Made by a program: the position numbers and the translations under genes. A model generated the notes under the pieces. The model made no database searches. It had not been told where the DNA came from and saw nothing but the letters and a program-made list of their open reading frames with translations. Positions 47,197 through 59,395 of a DNA stretch of 64,000 nt are shown here, one piece after another; within the stretch, counting starts at the first letter, position 1, and each line of letters begins with the position of its first letter. The stretch covers positions 310,001 through 374,000 of the forward strand of contig JAAVVG010000020.1 in the NCBI GenBank assembly GCA_012976225.1. The letters are read 5' to 3'. The stretch is from Golubevia sp. BC0850 (Eukaryota > Basidiomycota > Exobasidiomycetes > Golubeviales > Golubeviaceae).

Positions 47197-48522
47197 ATGC
47201 CAAATTTGAGATTAGGGTGCGTTGAGCCTAAGCAGAATCTCGGCAGGTGTAGAGTTGACCTTCCCTGCTTCTCAATCTTCCTAACTCATCCTCTCCATTC
47301 TCCCTTATCTCCACCTCCAGATCCGTCGCTCCAGACTTCACAGCTGAAACCACCCATGGTTCCATTCAATTCCACGAATACTTAGGAGATTCTTGGGGAG
47401 TTCTGTGAGTGCTCAATTCTTTCTTTGTTCAGTGCTTTGCTTTGCTTTGCCTTACTGCAAAACTTGTTTACTCATCAAAGCTCAATTCCTCCACCCCAGA
47501 TTCTCACACCCAGACGATTTCACTCCAGTATGCACCACAGAACTAGGAGAAGTTGCTAGGAAATCACCAGAGTTCAAGAAGAGAGGAGTCAAGGTTATTG
47601 GTTAGTGTTGGGAGATTAGGTCTGACTGATGGAGAGAACAGGAAGGTTTTGGGAGTTTGAAGAGTCGGAAACTTGAAGTGGGGAGGTTTCAGTGCTCTTC
47701 AGCCCTTAGATTGAGTCAGGACTGGCAATTAGATAGAAGTGGAAGTGAAACAGAGAAGAGAGAACCTCCAAAAAAAAAGCTCCTTCTTCCTAATTCCAAG
47801 CATACATTCGGTTTTCCTAATCTCTCTTCTCTTTGCCTCTACCTTCTCTTTTCAGGACTATCCGCCAATGATATTGCCTCCCACGACAAATGGATCAAGG
47901 ACATTACTGAAATCTCGGGATGCAAGGTTGACTTCCCAATCATCGGAGATAAGGACAGAAAGATTGCTACTGAATACGACATGTTAGACGCTCTAGATGC
48001 TACAAATGTTGATTCAAAGGGAATGCCTTTCACTGGTGAGTCAGGAGCAAATTTCTCCTATCTGCAGGAACAGAGATTTCTCCCTCGAAAATCCGACCTG
48101 ACTAAACACTTATCCTACTCTCTTTCGATTTCGACCCTTTCCCCAACAGTTCGTGATGTCTTTGTAATTGATCCAAAGAAAGTCATTCGTCTCAAGATCT
48201 CCTACCCAGGTGAGTCCTCTTTGAAAACACTTTCCAGGGAATCGAAGCTCTTTGTACTTGCCTGCCAATTCCAACTTCTCAACCTCCTCCTTCATTTCTC
48301 CTCTCAGCTTCTACCGGTCGTCATTTCGACGAAATCCTACGTGTCATTGATTCACTTCAGATCGGAGACAAGCATAGAGTCACCACCCCTGTCAACTGGC
48401 AGAAAGGTGACAAGGTTATCGTTCACCCTTCAGTTCAAGGAGAAGAGGCTGAGAAATTATTCCCAGGTTATGAGACTGTCAAGCCTTATCTCAGATTCAC
48501 TGCTGATCCATCTCAGGCTTAA
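47197..48522 (+). CDS. 1-Cys peroxiredoxin (Prdx6/PRX1 family)
   Basis: Thiol peroxidase that reduces H2O2 and organic hydroperoxides. Six exons: 47197-47216, 47321-47404, 47500-47600, 47856-48035, 48150-48209 and 48308-48522; 219 residues. The peroxidatic Cys lies in [17 protein letters not shown]. Other conserved parts are [48 protein letters not shown], and the long C-terminal domain typical of the Prdx6 type ([36 protein letters not shown]). No mitochondrial presequence is seen, so cytosol is likely. The 20-nt first exon and six-exon split are supported by an unbroken frame. Confidence 0.95.
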
Positions 48523-49058
48523 TAGGGTTGGGTTATTTATCAGACGAGCACTGTTTTGGATCTTCTAATCCTTTGTAACAATGTACCCGCTTCCCCCTTG
48601 TTTTTGACGTTGTCCTCGTTTGCCCTTCTTCGAAGTTTTCCGCTAATTTCAGTTTGTGCCATACCTTCGTTAGGGAATGAAACGTCTGAAGCGCCTAAAT
48701 GGTTCCTCAAATTGGGAAGTGAATCACAACAGGGAAAAGGTGAATTGGCGAACTGATACAGAAGATTGACAGTACGAAGAAAGACAAATGACACGATAAA
48801 GAGAGAGAAAAATCAATGCAAAGGTATTTACAGATAATCGCCTCTTTTCTCAAGAAAGAAGAGTTCATGAGATTCTAAAAGTTGGACGAAAGAAGGCGCA
48901 ATGAATTGAAATGGATATACGGAACTCTATAGGCGAATGAATGAGAAGGAACTTAAAGAGATGGAGAGAGATCTGAAGGGACTTGACGAAAATGGATTAA
49001 AAATGGAGGACGGGGAGATCTAGATGCAAAGAGAAATAACCATTTGATCAGAGAGAAA
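48523..49058. other. Convergent 3' intergenic region
   Basis: 536 bases between the peroxiredoxin stop and the hydrolase stop. It is A/G-rich in the right half. No gene is seen. Confidence 0.35.
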
Positions 49059-52000
49059 TCACCACCAGACGTCTCCCTTTGGTTTCTTTCGAGGGATCGG
49101 CTTAGGGAAAGGATTGTCATCGTCTTCAACCTGTTGGTCGGGGTTTGCAGTTGAAGCTGAAGGGTTCTCCATTGTTGAAGTAGAGGCGAGATTTGAGAGA
49201 TCTTCAGAGCTCTGCCAACCAGGTCTTGATCTGCTGGAAGTGAGAGGGATTCCTGGGCCTGGCTGAGGAGCGGCTGGAGGAGAGAAGGCTAGATTTCCTA
49301 CCACTGGGTTTTCTCCCACATCTTCTTCGTTGTCTTCATATTCGTCTTCAAAATCGCCTTCTTGAGCCTGAACCGATTGTTCATTTCTCAAGGCAGCATT
49401 TCTTCTAGCTTCCCATTCTCTATCCCTTTCTTGCAATGCGGATCTAAGAACCGAAGGTCCTTCCGAGCAATTAGGCATACGACTTTGAGATTGTTGATGC
49501 ATAGTTGGATTGTTGAGAGATTGTCTGACTAGAGGTGGAGACATCGATCCGTCCCAGCCTGCTCCTCCACCAGATGTGATGCTAGCACTTAGAACCGATC
49601 CTTCTTCAGTAATGTCGCTCAATCCTTCAGGTTCAGGTCTATGGAAAGCGAATCCTGATTGGAATTGAGATAGAGTTGATGGATCCATAAAGGAAGAAGA
49701 CGAAGCTTGACCAGCGGAATCTCCCATCGAAAGTCCAGCTGAAGCGAAGGAACCCGAATAGGATTCTGAAGGGCGACCGAGAGACTCGAATCCTGGAGGA
49801 GAGGCAACTCTGTTGGGAGAGCTGAAGCCGGAGAGAGCTCCTTCGGATACCTCCTCGATCTGGACAAGAAAGTGAAGAAAGGAGAGGAGAACTAAGCCAA
49901 CTTTGAATCATGTGGAAGTTCTGAAAGTCCAATACTCACATCTTCAAGCTCTAGCTGTTCATGCAAATTGGGTCTCTGAACCTCGTCGGAGTTCTGAGCC
50001 TCCCACCACAACGGATTAGAAGTGACGTTCGATCTTCCTCTGCTTCCAGAGCCTGGAGAGTCTGAAGCGGGGCTTCGAAGAGTGCCAGACCTTCGACCAG
50101 GAGACGCAGAACCAGAAGATCTTGAACCAAAGGATCGAGTCGGAGAAGGTGGGTCGTTCAGAGAGAGTAGAGCTCCAGGCGAAGAAGGACTTTGACCTTG
50201 ACTTTCGTACCTAGTCAAAAAGACTGGCTGATGAGTCTCAGTTTTCGGAGTGAGCCTTTCACTTCCATCTTCGTTTCCGTCTTTCTCTGGATCTGGAGAA
50301 GAGATTGGAGCTTGGGAAGGTTCATCGACTAGACCTTCGATCTGAACTTCGTTTTCCTCTTCTTCAGAACTTTGATCTTGATGACCTTCATACTCTCCAT
50401 CTTCAATCTGCATAGTATCCGTTCCGACTTGTTCACCTGGAAAGACGTCAAGTCCTAGACCCAATCGTCTCTCCTCAGAACCTGCGTCTCTAGCTGGACT
50501 TGGAGATTGACTCTGATCTTCATCTAAGCCGAACCCTTTGAGGCCAAGACTGTTCTGCTCGGCTCTCCCTAGAATGTGAGTCTCTTCTGGACTAAAACTT
50601 CCACTTGCGCTTTCAGAGTTGTATCCGAAGTCTGATCCTCGAGGATAGCCAAATCCGTAATTGCGTTCGTCCTCCATTCCAACGTCTGATGGCATAGAAC
50701 CATGACTATCAGCAGGAGAGACCCCGTAAGATCCTCTCTGAGCTTCTCGGTAGGCAGAAGTGTTGATTTGGAATCCAGTGGAGGACGAGTCCGGTACTGT
50801 CTGAGGCGGAGAGTGAGGTCCGTAGGTTGGCGTGGGGATTGGCTGTGAACGTCTAGTCCTTGGTTCTTTTGAAGAATCATCGATGGATGGTCCTTTGGAA
50901 GCACAGAACCTGGCGAACATGTCCAGCCCTTGTTCCCTCTCGGCTTCAGTTCCAGCGAGATACCTGGCAAGAAATGGGAAGAGAAGAAAAGTCAGGTACA
51001 GCTTCATTAAACAATCCTTTCATGAAGGATCATGTCTTCAAACTCACATAGAAACGAATGGCCAAACGTGAACTCCTCCTGCTCCATGCTGAACAGTTGG
51101 GTGAATCCAATTAGCGTGATCCTTCTTCTCTTCATCTACGTCTCCTGACATCTTCTCCTCATCCGAGTCAGGACTCTTTCCATCTTGATTTGGCCTAGAA
51201 TCTCTTCTCCTCTCTTGACTTCTTCCTCTGACCTCCTCTACCTGCATCGAACCTTTCCCAGCCTTCGCTCTCTCGACCCAACCTTGAATGTCGGTAGCCA
51301 TTCTTTCTCTCTCACCCCAAGAAACCAGCATTCCACCTTCGAGCTTGATCTTGTCAGAAGACCAGTCTCCTAAGATGGGACTGATCAAAGGATGAGTGTC
51401 AAGGATTCTTGAAGCCTTGGCTGCTTTCGAGGCATCGGATTCCGTCTCTGTGTCTGAGGAAGAAGCTCCAGTAGCTCCATCTTCGAACCTTCCACCCCTT
51501 GGATCGGAAGCTTTGAAGGGCACGTAGAGTAGATGACGGGAACTCACGATGTCCGTCTTGCGTTCGTTGGCTGGGAAGATGGGTGCCAGAAGGGCTTCAG
51601 AGGAGTCGAAACTTTCCAATTGGACTGTTGAAAAATCTTGAAGTTGTGAAGAGTTCTTGAGCTTGGTTTGCTTGATCGAACTATTGAGAAAGACGGGTTC
51701 GGTGAGAGCTTCTTGGATCCTCCTAGCGACTCTACGAGGTGGAGCTGTGAGAACTGCGAGGGCTCGAGGAGCATGGAAGAGAGTTCTAGCAGCAGCTGAT
51801 CCATTGCTTTCTGAAAGACCTTCGCCTCCTCCTGGAGAACTAGAGACAGAAGTCGAGAGATTTGAACTACTTGAAGCCTTTCCATTCTTTCTACCTTTGC
51901 TCTTGCTCTTTCTCCTCTTTCCAGAGCTCAGACCAGGAGTCTCTCCAATCTTCGCTGCCTTTTCAGAAGTAGGGAAACCATCAGCTACAGCTCCGCAGAT

Positions 52001-53868
52001 GTTTGCAATCCAACCTAAAGGACCAGAAACTCTTCTAGGAGTATCTAGCACTCCAGCGTAAAGTTGAGCGAAATGAAGTAGTGTTTCTCCAGTAACGTAA
52101 TCCCATTCATAGGCTGAGATTGCAGCAGCCCAACTTGCATCTGACTTGACAGGTTTGACTTCTGGATTTGGGGTTGAAGTGGAAGAGAAAGGTAGGGAAG
52201 GCTGCTTCGAATTTCCGTCCAGATCTCTGAGATGAGCGAAAGCATGAGCTTTGGAAGGTCGAAGATCTACCCAAGGAGATAGCAAGATTGCCTTTCCTGG
52301 GAGAGGTAATTGTTTCCAATCACATTCTCTCTCCATCCCGCTTCCTGGCATGGCCTTCTCCAATTCGTATTGTCCGCTCAAGATGAGCAGCATCGACATG
52401 ACTAGATTTCCTCCTGCACTGTCTCCACTTAAGATGATGTTGGCAGGGTTGATCTTCTCGACTTCAATGAGGTGTCTGTAGCATCTGAGGCACTGAAGAA
52501 GTGGATGTGGGAATCTAGCTGTTGGTGCTAGATCGTACTCGACAGCTACGCAGCGGGCATCACAGTGATTTGGATCCAGCTCCTTCTCCAGAGAGTTGAT
52601 CTTGACCAAGATTCTGAGTAAAGCTTCTGCGTAAAAGGCAGCAGATCCCAAGCTGAATCCTCCTCCGTGAAGGTAGCAGATCGTAGTGGCTGAAGGAGAC
52701 AAGGGAGTGGGTCGAAATAAGAGAGAAATGGTTGTCAGACTCGCATGAAGAGCACCGAACTGGCACGACCCAATTTTGAAACTGACCGTGCTGAGCAGAT
52801 CTAGACGCTGCTCTCATCTCAGTAGAGAGCATAGCGTCGTTCCCAATCCACTGAGCTCTGAAACTTGGAACTGTCTTGAGAGGAAGCTTCCCACCCGAGA
52901 CTTTCTTCGATTCCGATTCATCCTCCATACCGTACTGTTCTGAAGCATCTTCTTCAACTGGAATCTCCTTTCCCAATAGAGTGTGAACCAAAGGTTTAGC
53001 TCCACCTCCAGTTCTCCAGTCGAAGAAAGCTCCGATAGTCTCTTCGGCGAATAGAACTCTAGGTAAAAGATGAGGGAAGTTCGTACAAGCAAACTTGGTC
53101 AAAAGAATGACCAAATGATGGAAAGGAGAAAGTTGAAGAGGTTCTTTTTGGTCAGTAGTTGAAGTTGGATCATTTGACCAATTACTTGATCCGGGTTGAG
53201 AGGAGGAGGCGAAGAGGGAAAGGGAATCTAGAGTTGAGGTTGGGCTTAATTTGGAATTGGAAAGTTGAGATTTGGGACTCGATTTCGATGTGATCGTAGA
53301 GGTAGATTGAGAGGGAGATTGCTGGTTGGAGGTCTGCTTAGATTGGAGTTTGCGAGTCTCCTTTGAGCTTCTCTGCTCCGCCTGAGATAGGTTCCAGCGT
53401 TGATAGAAATCCACTGGCAATCCAGAAACTATAGAATGAATGAAATAGGAGCATCAGAGCATAAGATTCGGAACCCACATCGACTCAATCTCCTATCTCT
53501 CTTCCACTCCACCTGTGCTCCCCACATTCCCAATGCCTCACTGCTCTCTCCAACTACTCACCAAGATAGACAAATCCCTTAAAAGCAGCATCGAACAATT
53601 CAGCCAATCCACAAGTCCTAATAAGGTTCAGAACGTAGACTGGAATCAACAAGAAGAAATCATTCCAATATAATCCACCTAGAAGAGGAGTGCTTCCACT
53701 TCCACCACTGCTACGAGAACCGCTGTTCGCAAGTGATTGACCTTTTGAACCAGAAGCGTATCTAGTGGTGGAATGTTTACGTTGAAGTTGACCTCTGGAA
53801 CGAGATCGATTCGGATTCAATGAGGAAGAATCAGCGGATGCTGATGCTGAAGATTTGGTTGACTTCAT
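49059..53868 (-). CDS. HSL-type alpha/beta hydrolase with long disordered tail
   Basis: Five exons: 53562-53868, 52787-53428, 51048-52689, 49940-50963 and 49059-49859; 1471 residues. A probable membrane-associated segment is at residues 65-95 (YWNDFFLLIPVYVLNLIRT). The hormone-sensitive-lipase fold starts with YLHGGGFSLGS (oxyanion HGGG, about residues 324-327) and continues with the nucleophile motif LSGDSAGGNLV near residue 407. The likely catalytic His is in GGVHVWPF near 856. About 300 residues between these are mostly low complexity. A Ser/Pro/Glu-rich tail of some 600 residues follows the His. Yeast SAY1-type steryl deacetylase and lipid esterases share the fold; the substrate is unknown. 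Confidence 0.88.
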
Positions 53869-54148
53869 GAAGGTCTGGCTGGATGATCTGCAGCTGGTCT
53901 CATTCCAAGACGCAGCTTTGATCTGACTTTCTTCTCTTGTGGGTTGAGGATAATTTGACAGATTTCAGGAGAGATACTGACTTGCGAGGAATGAAAGAGG
54001 AATCAGTGGTGGAATGGGTTCCACAGAGAGTAGAGTTCCAGCCAAAGCTTGCATGTGAAGTTCAGAAGTTCAACTTGTTCTTTTGCCCTTGCAGGTCCAT
54101 CCCTTCTCACCTATCATCGATCATCTTCCACCCTCACTGTCCCACAAG

Positions 54149-54381
54149 AGAATCAATTCTTCTTCCTTCTATATCTACGGCATCATTTCAAACATCCCTC
54201 TCAAGGAGGTGGAATCAAGAAACGAGACTTCTCAGCAGTAGATTACATGATTCGAACAGGTCACAGAATGATAGATCAAGTCTTTAGAGAGAAAGGGGCC
54301 ACGAGTGTCGTTCTTCCTAGAGAGGTTCTACAGGAAATGCAAGAAAAGAAGTTGGCAGAAGAAGGCACACGGAAACAGTAA
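54149..54381 (+). CDS. SDHAF1/Sdh6-like LYR-family fragment, 5' exon not found
   Basis: The frame ending at 54381 contains LYLRHHFKHPSQGGGIKKRD followed by FSAVDYMIRTGHRMIDQVF. This resembles the second half of SDHAF1 (Sdh6), the LYR protein that protects and inserts Fe-S clusters into succinate dehydrogenase subunit Sdh2 in the mitochondrial matrix. A family member should begin with a Leu-Tyr-Arg motif about 30 residues earlier. I could not find that exon in the 280 bases between here and the divergent hydrolase gene. Either a small first exon is hidden upstream or the gene is incomplete. The similarity is by eye. Confidence 0.45.
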
Positions 54382-54943
54382 TCGAAGGAAATGGAAAAGA
54401 TTCAGCGGGTGGCGAGGGGTTTCAACTGTCAGTTCTTGCATCTCTCAACTTTCAATTCAATAACACACAGAAACTAGGCTCTAGTCTTGGCTCGGGAAGG
54501 GATGCTCGAGGATGGAGTACTCTCTGAGGATGGTATACCGTATCAGGCAGCTCTTCTCGGAATCGGAACCCGCTTTCTCTCCACTACAATTAATTCATTA
54601 CGGGTGGAGATTACAACGGAAGAGAAGATTGACAGCTGACAGTTGACTGTCCCTGCTTCTTCGTCTCTTATCTGTATTTCGCGAAGAAGGAAAGCATTTC
54701 CATTTCAGTATGATAGAGGTGAGAGGTGTAGTTACACTGAGAGCTAAGCTTAGCGAGACAGAGCAAAGGACGAATTAGAGGTTGAGAAAGCATGGCTTGA
54801 TGACGAATTAGGGATACACCTTCTTGAGGAAAGACGAAAAGGGCATTTGGTATACATTTGGAGAAGCAAGAGGAAAGGGGTGGAAACGAAAAACTCGACC
54901 AAGATCAACAAAGGTTGCAGAAATTGTCTGTGGTTTCTGAAGC
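54382..54943. other. Convergent 3' intergenic region
   Basis: About 560 bases between the SDHAF1-like stop and the mtSSB stop. No gene is supported. Confidence 0.3.
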
Positions 54944-56082
54944 TTATGCTGTTTCCGCTGGCTTGGGACGAGAGATGACGGAAATGCTACCTGTTGAATT
55001 GAAGATCGAGGGTCAGGAAAGGAAGGAAGAGGTGATGTGGTCAGTCGCTCGTTCCAGAGCAAGAGAAGGATTTGTCAACTCCGCTTTTTCTTTTGAGATT
55101 CTTATCGGTGTTAACTTGTGGCATCTTGAAGGGCAAATGAAAAGAAGAGAAAGATTCTGTAGACTCACGATGTTGAACCAAGATGTTATCTTTGAACAAT
55201 CCTTCGGATCCCTCGATTGGGGCGCGTTCAAGACGAAAATCAGCATCCACTAGAACTTGAGTTCTGAAAGATCAAGAGGGATTGGAGTTGAAGGAAGGAA
55301 GGAAGGAAGGAAGGAAGGAAAGGTGAGCGATTGGATCACGAAGGGGAAGATAAGGCGCAGTCTGTCTTTCTTGCGATGGGAGACTCCCACTGCTACTAAC
55401 CCTTTGCTGATCTTTGAGAGCCTTTCAACAGAGTTCTCTCCGAAAGCGAAGATGCGGTGGTAAGAGGTGGTGGGAGGTGGACGTTCTAGAAATAGGAAGG
55501 TAGGTGAGAATAGAGGTAGAAGATCGAATCAGTCACTTCGAAAGAGTCGTGAGTTGCCTTTCTAAGTCTTAGCTCTATAATAGCTGATTAACTGGCTACA
55601 AGCCTTCAGCTGAGCTAGTTAAGGCGACGTAAGAGGGGCCTCATTTCTCTATCTAGCTCCGCAGCTGCACCAACCTCCTCATCATCCCTCTCTCCCTTCG
55701 TCACGTATCATCACCTCGAGGTTCACGTAGCTCTACAAATACACCTCTTGACTCACCTCCGTTCTCTCCTGGTGGAGCTGGAGAGTCAGTAGTGGCTAGA
55801 GAGTATCTAACGTAGTCCTTTCCGGAGCGAGTCTGCTTGATCTCTGGGTCTGCTACGAGACGTCCTAAGAGCGTCATCCTGGCTACATCATTATGAGCAG
55901 CTGAAGTAGAGAACTAGATGTAGAAAGGGAGTTGATAGGTGGAGAAAAGAGGAGAGGAGAGGGAGGGGAGGAGAGGGGAGTGAGGATAGGCGGTCTGAGA
56001 AGGAACATGGTTGGAAGAGCTTACTCACGCTTGCAGTTCTTGGAATTGAGGAGGTAGCGCGTTGAGCGAAGTTGCGTAGCAT
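54944..56082 (-). CDS. RIM1: Mitochondrial single-stranded DNA-binding protein
   Basis: Five exons: 56029-56082, 55757-55913, 55401-55485, 55169-55263 and 54944-54990; 145 residues. The basic, Ser/Arg-rich start (MLRNFAQRATSSIPRTAS) is a typical matrix presequence. The OB-fold reads RMTLLGRLVADPEIKQTRSG, DYVRYSLATTDSP, SYHRIFAFGENSVERLSKI, TQVLVDADFRLERAP and a final ILVQHRSISVISRPK, the bacterial-type SSB pattern of RIM1. It binds and protects single-stranded mtDNA during replication as a tetramer (family knowledge). Intron 3 carries an AAGG repeat. The gene is divergent from the TDT exporter. Confidence 0.92.
55290..55322. repeat. AAGG tetranucleotide repeat
   Basis: About eight AAGG units inside an intron of the mitochondrial SSB gene. 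On the coding strand it is CCTT and could support the nearby acceptor. Confidence 0.9.
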
Positions 56083-56346
56083 TGTCAGAGATTTAGAAGT
56101 TAGGTTAGGAAGATTAAGCAAAAGATGTGATATGGTGAAGAAGTTCGTGTCGTGGTCGTGTTTTTGAGTAGGTAGTGGATGCAGCCTGCGAAATACTGAG
56201 ATATCAGTGGGTTTCAACGAATAGCGCTCTGTATTTTGAAATACTGCATGCGTCAGCCCATTGATTGACGTTCGGCTTCCCCAGTTTTCTCAACCACTCA
56301 ATCCTATTCTTCAAGCTTCAAGGCATCTGTTCGATTCTTTCATTCG
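56083..56346. promoter_or_regulatory. Divergent promoter
   Basis: 264 bases between the mtSSB and TDT exporter starts. No clear TATA box is seen. Confidence 0.4.
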
Positions 56347-58575
56347 ATGAATGGACCTCAGATCCAAGTGGATGTAGAAAAGAATGCTCACAGAAGCATC
56401 GATGAGACGGTACAAAGAGGGAGAACAAGACTCCCAATCGGCCTCCCTTTTCTTCCAGAAGTCCCTCCACCACCCTCAGAACCTTCAAGATGGCTCAGAT
56501 TCAAGATAGAACTTAGGAATAGAATTCTCAATACGACTCCGTCTTTCTTTGTTATCAAGTGAGTCAACAATTTCTTGGTAACTTTGTGATTAACTCAAAA
56601 CAGTGACGGCTACTAACACCTCTTCACATCGAATCACAGCATGGGAACTGGAATCACAAGTATCTTACTTCATGATTTACCATATCAGTTCAAAGGTTTG
56701 AAGATCATCTCTTACATTGTCTTTGGTCTCAATGTCGTTCTCTTCCTTTTATTCCTCGGGCTTTCCTTGTTCGTACAGTATAAGCCGCTTCGTCTTTTGG
56801 ACAGAGTTTTGGGACTCAAGCTCATATCGAAGGCAGTTTCAAGAGTTGAGATCAAACTGAAGAAGTAAATCGACTAGAAAGGATATCATGGTCAAATCTT
56901 TCCTGAAGAGACGCAACAGTCTACCCGGTCTCACACTCTCACTCATTGAATAATTTCTTCCTGCTCCTTTTCTGACTCGCAGGGCCAAGTATCTAATCTG
57001 GCCAAGAACCTTCAAAAGTCAGCTTTCTTCTCAGTCTCAAGAACCTGCTATCAGAGAAGACCTGTAACTAGGACCCCAACCTTCTAACCCCCTTCTCTCT
57101 TTCTCCCTTTCTCCAGCTATGATCGTCCATTCATCTCAATCGCTTTTCCTAGGAACCTTCTCAATGGGACTCACCACCATCATAGGAATGTGCGCTCTTG
57201 CTTGCGTTCCAGCCTGGGGTGATGGAATGATGGTCTTCACTTGGGTGCTCTGGTGGATCAATCTGGTCTTGACCCTAATCATTGCATTGGGAGTGCCTTT
57301 CGTTCAATTCACTAGACACGGAGGAGTCGAGAACTCAACGGTCACTGGTGCTTGGCTCTTACCAGCTGTCTCTCCGTTAGTCTTCGCGTCTGCTGGAGCT
57401 TTCGTAGCAAACGTTCTACCTCCTGATCGTGCAAGGTTGACTTTGACTCTGAGCTACATGTTATGGGGAACTGGGTTCCCAGTGGCTTTCATAGTGTTGA
57501 CTCTGTACTATGGTAGACTTGCAGTCCACAAACTTCCGGCGTGAGTAGATTTGAAGCGTGGTTTCATCGTCAATCATTCCGAGTTCTCCGATTTCTCATC
57601 CCCGCCTTCCATCGTCGAGTTTTCTGATTTCTCATTTTTTATCTCCACTTCAATTGATCTCTCACCCACGCCGTTCATCGTCGATCCTGCTGGTTTCTCA
57701 TTTATGCCTTTCACTCCAATTTCACAGAGCGTCAGTCATCTACACAGCTTTCATTCCAGTAGCTCCTTTAGGTCAAGGAGCTTTCGTGATTCTCAAATTG
57801 AGTCAGGTTGCGAGAGATCTGACCTACAGAACTGGAGTTCCACCTTTCGGCGGAGACAAGTTGTACAACGTAGAAACTGCTAGGATGATGGCTGATGCTG
57901 TACTCGCAGCCACCATTCCAGTGGCTCTGGTGTTATGGGGGACGGCCCTCTTCTGGTTCATCATTGCAGGAGCTGTGATTTCAGACATGGCATTGTGAGT
58001 GTTAAAGGTGGAGTCAACACTCTCTCGTGTTCGAGTTTCTGACTGCTGTTCTTTTCCTCTCTTGTCGGTTTCTCAGAGTCTCTCGAATACCCTTCTCAGT
58101 CAGTTGGTGGGCCTGTACCTTCCCCATTGGTGTGTGGGCAACGTCGTGAGTCGATACTTTTCACTAGAGTCGCATCTTGAAACCCGAATCTCACACGAAA
58201 CGCATTCTCTTCCCATCTAATAGGACAACTCAGCTTGCGAAGGAACTGGATTCGGGAGGTTTCAGAGTCGTGGGAACTATTCTTTCACTTCTCGTGACTC
58301 TGTTCTGGCTTTTACTTATACCGGTAACTCTTTTCAAGCTGGCAGATGGATCTCTATTCCTGGCTCCTGATCTTGGACAAGTAGGAGGTCAACCTCGGGT
58401 GGGACCGAGAGCCAAATCGGTCGCCACGACTCGGAAATATATCTACACTGCTTCACGCAGAAGCTTTTCTCTTAGTCCTTCACCTCTAAGAGGAAGGAGA
58501 TCTAGGAGTAGAGTTAGTGAGAAGAGCTCTCAGAGGGAACAGAGTAATGAGACGCGAGTGGTCGGTGACGACTAG
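56347..58575 (+). CDS. TDT-family exporter (SSU1 sulfite / C4-dicarboxylate type)
   Basis: Seven exons: 56347-56558, 56640-56864, 56983-57017, 57117-57540, 57728-57994, 58077-58145 and 58224-58575; 527 residues. The TDT/SLAC1 fold is indicated by about ten hydrophobic segments and by NMGTGITSILLHDLPYQF, HSSQSLFLGTFSMGL, AWLLPAVSPLVFASAGAFVA, YMLWGTGFPVAFIVL and FSVSWWACTFPIGVWA. SSU1 exports sulfite at the plasma membrane; related Mae1-type members import malate. The start GTGI(T)SIL and the WWA-TFP stretch favour the SSU1 branch, without certainty. The C-terminal 90 residues are Arg/Ser-rich and cytosolic, a possible phosphorylation tail. The third exon is 35 nt. Confidence 0.9.
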
Positions 58576-59395
58576 TGGCTTAGCAGCTCGCTTTGATATA
58601 CCTCTTGCTTTTGTTTTCTTGTTTTTCATTTTTCATTTAGTTCGTTTCGTTGTACTTCACTCTTTCTTATTTGAATTGCATTGAGATCTCATTCCTCATT
58701 TCTCCTTTCAACCATGTCTTTCAACAAAACACGAGTTCGAAGAATGTTTGGAAGAAAAATTCAAGAGCTCTTTTTCCCGCTTTCTACGTTTCTACGCTCA
58801 ACTCCTTTTGATATCCCGCTCTCACTTATTGCAGTCTTTTGGCGGTCAGACTTTCTACATGGGGCTCGAGATTTAATTGCCTTTCTTTGACAATTTTGCT
58901 CTACATATTAGAGAGAAATAATCTCCCCTTGGATCGATAGAGGTCAAATTTCACCAGCGTTACTCGAATCTCAAGACGACCCTTTACAGCCTCAATGAAA
59001 GCACGAACACCTAGGAGAGGGAGAGAGAAACAGGAAGAAGAGAGAGAGGGTTTTCGTCGAGGAGGACAGGTGGCAATCCATCTTCTTCGACTGCCAGACT
59101 TGCCATCGCTTTCTCTCCGTATCTCCTGGCTCATTTCTGAGAGTGATATAGCTTCTGACTTTAACGGAATCATGCAGGTGAAGTACACAGGATCAATTTA
59201 AAAGTGATGCTTTCCCTGATTTAGTTTCTCAATCAGCACGATCACCAACTTAGACCAATCTCACAAAGTTTGATTCGTAACTTGTTCGAGAAGAACCTAT
59301 TATGTGTGTTTACGATCGAATCGAGGCTTCAGCAAAGACGAAAGCTTACAAGAGAGTGACCTTGCTCCAAAAGACTACCAACCTAATCGAAGTCC
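58576..59395. other. Convergent 3' intergenic region
   Basis: 820 bases between the TDT exporter stop and the stop of the left secreted-peptide gene. A 95-codon minus-strand frame at 58901-59188 is open but shows no family feature. Confidence 0.3.

Noticed and set aside
55013-55246. Frame containing KITSWFNIVS, resembling an SSB strand
   Set aside because: It is an out-of-frame reading of mtSSB exon 4; the true strand is in the spliced frame of exon 3.
58901-59188. 95-codon minus-strand frame between two stops
   Set aside because: No recognisable domain or supporting gene structure; the basic/Ser-rich content is typical of chance frames here.
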